Below, in pieces: positions 57,611-64,000 of a stretch of 64,000 nucleotides of DNA. The DNA is from Talinum fruticosum. Lineage: Eukaryota; Streptophyta; Magnoliopsida; Caryophyllales; Talinaceae. Numbering within the stretch: position 1 is the first letter of the stretch; every line of letters starts with the position of its first letter. Position numbers and translations under genes: made by a program. The notes under the pieces are model-generated. The model was not told where the DNA came from. It ran no database searches and saw only the letters and a list, made by a program, of their open reading frames with translations. Location of the stretch: contig JAITYX010000033.1 in NCBI GenBank assembly GCA_021018815.1, positions 5,311,501-5,375,500 of the forward strand. The letters are read 5' to 3'.

Positions 57611-57880
57611 CACATTGGCGGACCTAGTGTGGGGTCAGCTGATGCCCCTTTCAAAAAAAAATAAAATTTTTATATAGCAATTGTCTACGAGATAGAAGTT
57701 GGTAGATGGGCTGGTAATTGTTTTCTAATACAAGCACGAGGTTAAATGTTCAAGTCTTGCCGATGATATCTTCCCCCTTTTCAAAATCCAACTTTAAACT
57801 CTTTTTATTTCAACTTCCTTTTCCCTTCATTATTTTCCTTTTGCTCGACACTCTCGGACACCCGCGAGTTCTTCTACCCA
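57522..57880. repeat. (AT)n and unassigned repeat fragment between LTRs
   Basis: (AT)n at about 57549-57609 is followed by ACACATTGGCGGACCTAGTG, a repeat-like phrase I cannot place with confidence, and AT-rich DNA up to the LTR at 57881. Confidence 0.5.
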
Positions 57881-58093
57881 TGTAATGCCCCGACCCTAAT
57901 CTAATACATTAAATAAGAATTAAGAAGTTTTATTGAGCGCGTGCACTTCAATTCAGATTTTCATTTCTCATTAACATATATATTACGTACTTGTGCAAGT
58001 AACCATATTACATGTTCTAGGATTCCAATGATGATAACGACGCATGGCCGAAAATGAATAAATAAATAAATTATGTTACGTGATAATTCGAGA

Positions 58094-58177
<84 letters not shown>
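58094..58177. repeat. (AAT)n microsatellite in LTR 3
   Basis: About 28 AAT units. On the minus strand it reads as an artefactual poly-Tyr frame. Confidence 0.95.
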
Positions 58178-58179
<2 letters not shown>

Positions 58180-60108
58180 ATATATGTTATCGGAATTATT
58201 ATGATTTTAATTTGTACGCTTGAAGTTTGTAAATAATTAGTCAAACCGGAAATTCCAAAAATCGACATTTCAACTTGGACATGATTTATTTGGATGGGCT
58301 TGAAGGTGAATGGAAGGTCTAATAAGTAGAAAAATAAAAGAGGAGGAAGCTGAAATTTTTCGGGTTTGGAGGAGAGAAAATTTCAGATTTGGTTTACTTA
58401 TTTAAATTTCAAAATACCTCAAAAGTCTCTACTCATCATTCACTTCTCTTCCCAAAGAAAACACCACTCACACACTCCACCTCCACCACTGCCGCCTAGC
58501 CGGTTGGCCACCTGCCACCTGCCACTACCGATTGCTTGGTCGCCGCCGACGCCTCCACCGCCGGTTGCCGGCCGCCCAAAACCGCCAGCTGCAGCCATTT
58601 TCGGCCCTTGCTCGCTGCACGCCTATTGCTCTTGCTCGCTTGTTGCCGTCACCTTCGACCACTGGCACCACAAGTCGCCGCCATTTGCTCGCCACCGCCA
58701 GCCGCCGCCACCCCGACGCCGGCCACGGAGCTTCGTTCAGCCCATTCCTTCCACCTTAAAAACTTCATTTTCTTGTGGGTTTTTGGGTAAAAGCCTAAAA
58801 ACTTTAACTAATCGGTTCCTTAATTTTTAAAAATAATTAGTTAGATGTTGCATGCAAGGAATCAATATGTAAAATTAGAGTTAAATAGTTGATATGAGTT
58901 TGTGTTAGTGAAAAATCATAGTTTAAATGGTTGGTATGAAGTTGTGTTAGTGAAAAATAAAGTGACCTTGAAATTATGTGGTTCAATGTTATGAAAGTGG
59001 AATTGTGGACTTATGAAAGTTATTTATGCTTCAAGAAAATTTTGTATGATTATGGATATTAGGATTATTGGATGAATGATTGTGGATTGTGAATTTTGGG
59101 AAAGAAATTTGGTTATTGTGATGATTGAAAACTTGATGGAAACATTTGGAAATAAAGATAGAGAAAATTGGGCATGCATGCCAAGTTAAAATGGAAACTT
59201 GAAAAAAAATGATATTATGTGAGGAGTTTAAGAAAAATAGGCATGCATGGGGTTTTCTTTAGAGTATATGTATGAAAATAAAAAATTAAAGAAAATAAGT
59301 GACTTTAGTGATTAAAAGAAAATAAGTGATGTTGATAATTAAAGACAATAAGTGACTTTAGTGATCAAAAGAAAATAAGTGATTTTGGTAGCTTAAAGAA
59401 AATAAGTAATTTTGATGATTTAAAGAAAATAAAAGAATTTGGTAGTTTAAAGAAAATAAGCGAATATAATGATTTAAAGAGTTACAGGAAATAAGCGAAT
59501 TTGGCGATTTAAAGAAATTAAAGGAAATAGCAAATTTGGTGATGTAAAGAAATTAAAGGAAATAGCGAATTGGTGATTTGAAGAAATTAGAGGAAATATA
59601 ACTTAGCGATTTATAAGAATTGGGTAAGGTATTCAAGTGAAGTATTAAGCAATGTTGGTGAATTAAATAATAGGTAAACAAAAGGCCTAAATTAAAAGGG
59701 AACAATTAAAGTGCTGAGTGCTTACAGAGAAATGAGTAATTGGACCTTATGATCACATTGCGAGAAAAAGGGGTTGATACGTTATTTAAAACTTCAACCT
59801 ATTGAGATTAACCCATCGATTTAACCAACTACGAAGTGCTTTGCTTAAATAAATTCATCTAGACATAGGAAGTTACAAAAAGAACATAATAATAATAAAA
59901 GTAATAACAGTAGAAATAATAATAACAACGATAATAATAACAATAGTAAATTTAGTTATTAAAAGTATTTAATCTATTAATGAAACATTTTATTTTGTTA
60001 AGGCCATCAACGTCGGTCATCTAAGTCAACACCTCTAAAGAAATCAAAGGAAGGATAACACCGAGACTTAAGGCACGTTTATTGCTTGTGCCTTACGAAA
60101 ATCCACAT

Positions 60109-60113
<5 letters not shown>

Positions 60114-60169
<56 letters not shown>
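60114..60169. repeat. (TA)n microsatellite in LTR 3
   Basis: About 28 TA units following ACATGTTTATATAT. LTR 2 has only ACATGTTTATATC here, so the expansion is specific to this copy. Confidence 0.95.
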
Positions 60170-60170
<1 letters not shown>

Positions 60171-60871
60171 ATATTGAAATGGTTTGCTTAGATAAAAGGA
60201 ACCATTTCGGATATTATTTGTCACCTAATCATATGACTCGACCCATATCAATCATATCATATCATATATTTTGCCATTATTAACCGAGACTTCACGATCG
60301 GTGCAGGAGTACACATATTTAGGGAAACCGACAATCATAAAGAGCCACTCGGATAATAAATGAATAATTATTTTACTATATTCTTCATGTCTGATTTATA
60401 AATGAATTGAAATGCATGCGCTCAAAACTATATCTTCACTTAATTATTTACGAGTACATGGATAAGCATGCTGAGCTTCGGCTCATTATTTCGAAATGTT
60501 TTCTCGGTTTTGTTTTAGGTAAAGCTAACGCACAAGGAAGCAAGAAGTAGGTTGCTTGCTGGTCGAAGTGTCTTAGGGGCTCACGAGTGATTGTGATCTA
60601 TCATGTCTTGGGTTGTTTTTGTTGTTGTCAATAAGTCATTACCATGTTGGCATGTTATTTAATTTTCTTTACTCATGTTGTTCTATGTTGGACGTTTTTG
60701 CCTTTCGAACCTGAAACTTATTAAGTATTATATGTAACCCATTTGAATGTTGCCTTGTTCCTCACTTGGAGCGGTGGTAAAGCCTCTAACCTTACTTTCT
60801 ACTGTGCTAATTACTAATTAATCAGTCATTATGGTTAACCTGGTGATATGGGGTTTCGGGCGTTACGGTTG

Positions 60872-60884
60872 TGGTATCAAAGCC
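60872..60884 (+). other. Retrotransposon primer binding site (tRNA-Met type)
   Basis: TGGTATCAAAGCC differs by one base from TGGTATCAGAGCC, the complement of the initiator tRNA-Met 3' end used by many plant gypsy and copia elements. Its position four bases after the LTR end identifies 57881-60867 as a 5' LTR. Confidence 0.9.
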
Positions 60885-63280
60885 TAGGTATTAGGAACAT
60901 TGTGAGCTATATAGATGTCGTGTGAGTCAAGTTAGGGTTAAGATGTACACTTTGGGTAATTTGCTTAGCGTGCCTCTGTATGCATTCCTATGAAAGTGTT
61001 GATTATGGAAATAATGATATCATGTTAAATACTCTAATCGGCTTTAGTCATACGATCTTGAAGATTAACCTTTTACCTTTGTTGTTTTAGATGTCGTTTC
61101 CAGGTGTGCCTGTTGACCTATATTCCTTGATGATGATGCCGGAAACTTTAGTAATTGACCACATTGCCCATCTCAAGAACTGCATGGTTGTACACATGCA
61201 GGGCCCCTTATCAACTTTTCATAGCTCACTTGTTCGAGCTCATTGCCTTCGTGGACCTTACCACTTAACGAGCCATAGAGGCACTTTAGGGTGCGATACC
61301 ATGTCTTCGATACTACAGGAAACCAGGGGGTGGATTGGGGTGGATTCCGGGACCCTGGTGCTTGGGCTGTCATCATGCATGAGTTTCTTATGCGCGAATG
61401 GCTGGAGTACGGGGGATTACACCTCGGCTTATCCTTTTCTTTTCCCCGAGCTTTTACACCGTCCCCATCCACCTCACCACCCTAGGTTCCACTACCTCAC
61501 CCCTCATTAGAGCCAGAACCTCAGCCTCACTTGGCCGACTCTCCTTTAGAGGATCTTGAGGAGGATAACGAACCCCTACCAATGGCTCTCGACCACTCCG
61601 AGGACTTTGGGGAGTCCACATTATTATTGACATCCCGGATTCACCCGATATTATGGTGATTAATACCGATGAGGAGGATGCTATTATGGAGGATCCCGAG
61701 GAGGGCCTTGAGGAGGACAAGGTGGAGATCGTGTACGTCGGCTTCGAGTCCGAGGAGGATGACGACCTTAGTGACTTTGACTACGATCGCTCTAAGGATC
61801 ATTAGGCTTTTATAGCCTCTATTCTTTTGCCACTGGGCGATGACGGCCTGGATGATTTTGTATAGTTGGCTAGACTTTTATCATATGTGATGTACTTATT
61901 TGTGTAGGTGATATCATGGATGCATTTATGTATATGCTAGCCAAACCGACTATGATTGATAGTTGCCTATGATATTTTTGGACTTAGGCGGTTTGACCTA
62001 ACTCGTTGACCTAGGCTAACCCCGGGATGAGAAATGTTCCGTAGGAATTAATGATTTAGGACAAAGTATGGTTTAGATGTGACATTTGAGGTCACTTATT
62101 CATCTTTTCGGTTAATGTTCACTTCCCGTTATTTGTTTCATTTCCTTTTTATTTAATGTGAGTTTTGGGTGAATTCTAACTATATCATAACATTTGTCTT
62201 ACTTAGGTGAATAAACTAAGAAAGAAACAAATATATTTGTTTTGTAGAATGTCGCAAGACACAAGTAAAAACCAACCTGGGAGTGAAAACCGGGAAGGAT
62301 TGGGAGATAATCATGTGTTTATGGGACCCCTAGTGCCACCATTCACCAACACCTAACAACAAACCAACCAACCCCAAACTCACATCTCCATTCACTCTAA
62401 TCCTAATGATGGTGGAACCCTGCGTATTAGGGAAATCTTATTGGAATTATTAACGAAAATACCTACCCCTACCACACCTACCGGAACCTCCAATAAAGCC
62501 GAAAAGCTGGCCGACAGAATAGCTAAGAGAATTCCCGGGGTGTATAGTGGGAGAATTGACCCGATAGAGAACTGGAAGAATGGATTAGGAGTATGGAGAA
62601 AATCTTTGTAGCTATTGATGTACCCGAGGATGAAAAGGTGACAATAGGGACATTCTATCCGACCGGAGAAACCGATATATGGTAGAATACTATTGAAAAG
62701 AGGTGCCAAGGGCCTGAGTTCACCTGGACCAAATTCTCGGAGGAAATTAGGGCTAAGTTCTACCCCACTTCGGTTTAGCGCATAAAAGAAAAGGAATTCC
62801 TAGAGTTAAGGATGACGGAAAACATGATTGTTATGCAATACATGACTAAAGTCAATGAATTAGCTCGTTTTGCTCATGATTTTTTCGCCACTCGAGAGGA
62901 AGAAGATGTTAAGGTATGAGGAAGGTCTTGCTTGTTTATATCCCACACCAGTTGGCTGGACAACCAATCAAAACCACCCACGAGCTATATGAAAAGGGCT
63001 GCCAAAGTGGAGAGGATTAAGAAAAAGTTGAGGGCTTATAGCTCGAGAAACCCAATCGAGGAAATTAGAGTGAAAAGACCACCCCCAAGAAGACTAGCCC
63101 CGCCTGGACCAAGAATCCCGCATCGGCCATCTTTGAACCATGTGTGAAATGCGGGAGGACCAATCACGCTACAGGCTGATTGCAGGATCGGAACCAACAA
63201 GTGCACCTGGTGTGCAAGTGTTGAGCATCGAGCGTACAATTGTCCTAAAAGGCTGAAAGTGGTGGAAAAAGGGCAGTAAA
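60885..63280 (+). mobile_element. Internal region of the Ty3/gypsy element, decayed
   Basis: The leader is followed by a decayed coding-like stretch (61091-61805) whose last part is acidic (EEDAIMEDPEEGLEEDK) and which I cannot assign. Gag-like sequence starts at about 62249. The element is interrupted at 63281 by another LTR, so protease, reverse transcriptase and integrase are not in the window. Confidence 0.8.
62249..63280 (+). pseudogene. Ty3/gypsy gag (retrotransposon gag domain and zinc knuckles), decayed
   Basis: An ATG at 62249 opens the frame. The gag domain includes RIPGVYSGRIDPIE, WIRSMEKIFVAIDVPEDEKV, FTWTKFSEEIRAKFYP and EFLELRMTENMIVMQYMTKV. Two CCHC-type knuckles follow (CVKCGRTNH and CTWCASVEHRAYNC at about 63140-63240), with a frame change between them. 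Stops include a TAG where CAG is expected (about 62778) and a TAG for TGG (about 62682). In family members gag forms the virus-like particle. Confidence 0.85.
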
Positions 63281-64000
63281 TGTAAGACCCCGAAATTTTA
63301 GGTGCCTACTTGGTAATGAATTAAGCTACTAAAAGTTAAGTGAAAGATTCGAAATTATTAAATTAAGTGAATTATTAATTTTCCGAGTTGGAATTATGAG
63401 CCGAGAATCGAAAACCGAGCGTGGGCTAGCTAAATTGGGCCTTGTGAAGCTAGTTGGGCCTAACTAAATAAAAAGAAAAAGAAAGCAAAATGGAAAAGGG
63501 ATGGCTGACATTGAGGAGGAGGAGTTGGCAGTAAATAAGCAAGGAAGAGAAAGGGGTCCAATGGAAAATAGGCAAGCAAAGCCCATTATGTGTAATTAGG
63601 AAAAGAGGAGAGAGAGTGGGACTGAGACATTAGAAGGAAAGAAGCGAAGCAGGGAAAGAAAGGAGGAACGGGAAAATAGAAACGAGAGGAAGGTGAGGGG
63701 AGCACGGAAAGCGAGAGAGGGAGAAAGCGCGAGAGCCGCGGCCGTGGCCGCTCGAACGGCGAGGACGCCGGCGCTGGTGGGCGAAGGGAGAGCGAGGGCT
63801 CGGGAGGCCGAGCAGAGCAAAAGAAGAAAAGGGACGAAAGAATGCGGAAGTAGAGGAAAGCGAGAGGAGGACAAGAGCTAGCGTAGGGACGAGAGAGGAA
63901 GAGGAGCACGGCGTGCTCGTGCGACCGGCGAGTGCGAGAAGGGATCCGGCGAGACCGGACAGAACCGAGGCCAGTGGTTTGAGAACCCGAAAACAACAGA
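63281..64000 (+). mobile_element. LTR (family of the 49313 LTR), runs off the window
   Basis: It begins TGTAAGACCCCGAAATTTTA directly after the decayed gag and continues with sequence akin to the old LTR at 49313. That includes a GA-rich block and a GC-rich stretch (63735-63810) with GCCGCGGCCGTGGCCG. The low-complexity frames on both strands here come from composition. Its right boundary, and whether it is a solo LTR or the 5' end of a full element, cannot be seen. Confidence 0.8.

Larger units (their letters stand above)
57881..60867 (+). mobile_element. 5' LTR (LTR 3) of a Ty3/gypsy element
   Basis: It begins TGTAATGCCCCGACCCTAAT and ends TTTCGGGCGTTACG, four bases before a tRNA-Met-type primer binding site. 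It is homologous to LTR 2 over its length, with a similar AAT block (58094-58177) and GC-rich segment (58480-58740). A (TA)n tract (60114-60169) is present here but absent at the same place in LTR 2. Length is about 2,987 bp, within the range of Tekay/Del-type LTRs. Confidence 0.88.

Noticed and set aside
60872..60884. Fragment of a tRNA gene
   Set aside because: Only 13 bases match, exactly at the LTR boundary, so it is a primer binding site.
63586..63996. Frames on both strands near the right edge
   Set aside because: GA- and GC-rich LTR sequence, open on both strands and without domains.

Overview
The window is nuclear DNA from a flowering plant, probably a eudicot. It has GT-AG introns, a plant-specific CHD-type chromatin remodeler, and plant-type transposons: MULE, hAT, Helitron and Tourist-like elements, L1 and RTE LINEs, a tRNA-like SINE, and Ty3/gypsy LTR elements whose LTRs begin TGTAA(C/T)GCCCC. 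I cannot name the species. There are no bacterial genes, no CRISPR array, and no rRNA or tRNA gene that I could recognise.

From 1 to about 31.3 kb there is one host gene on the minus strand. It is an orthologue of Arabidopsis CHR4 (PICKLE-RELATED 1), a Mi-2/CHD-like SNF2 ATPase. I assembled a non-coding first exon, ten main coding exons and one probable 22-codon micro-exon, about 2,000 codons in all. Domain order is PHD finger, two chromodomains, SNF2 ATPase, DUF1087-like region, SANT/Myb-like domain. The last exon runs off the left edge of the window. Exon phases agree throughout, except that two exons are each one base short of the expected frame. Both gaps fall at A5 runs, which suggests consensus errors or a damaged allele. 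The introns are swollen by insertions: a 3.7-kb hAT element, a Helitron inside a Tourist-like element, two L1 fragments, an RTE fragment, a short hAT derivative and a SINE.

From 31.8 to 40.1 kb, about 0.5 kb upstream of the CHR4 promoter, lies a complete 8,250-bp Mutator-like element with about 120-bp terminal inverted repeats and a perfect 9-bp target duplication. Its transposase gene contains a tandem array of four copies of a 1.05-kb segment covering the MuDR N-terminal domain and the first part of the DDE domain. A 430-bp MITE with a 10-bp target duplication sits in one of its introns.

From 40.1 to 49.3 kb the DNA is AT-rich and gene-poor. It holds a 523-bp hAT-type MITE with a perfect 8-bp target duplication, eroded Helitron-like ends, microsatellites and segmental duplications. 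From 49.3 to 57.5 kb an old LTR is interrupted by two younger solo LTRs, each with a perfect 5-bp target duplication. From 57.9 kb to the right edge there is a Ty3/gypsy element (5' LTR, tRNA-Met primer binding site, decayed gag), itself interrupted at 63,281 by another LTR.

The only gene with good evidence of function is CHR4. I found no undescribed host system. The most unusual structures are the transposase-exon array, a 37-bp inverted templated insertion in the hAT gene, and the nested solo LTRs.
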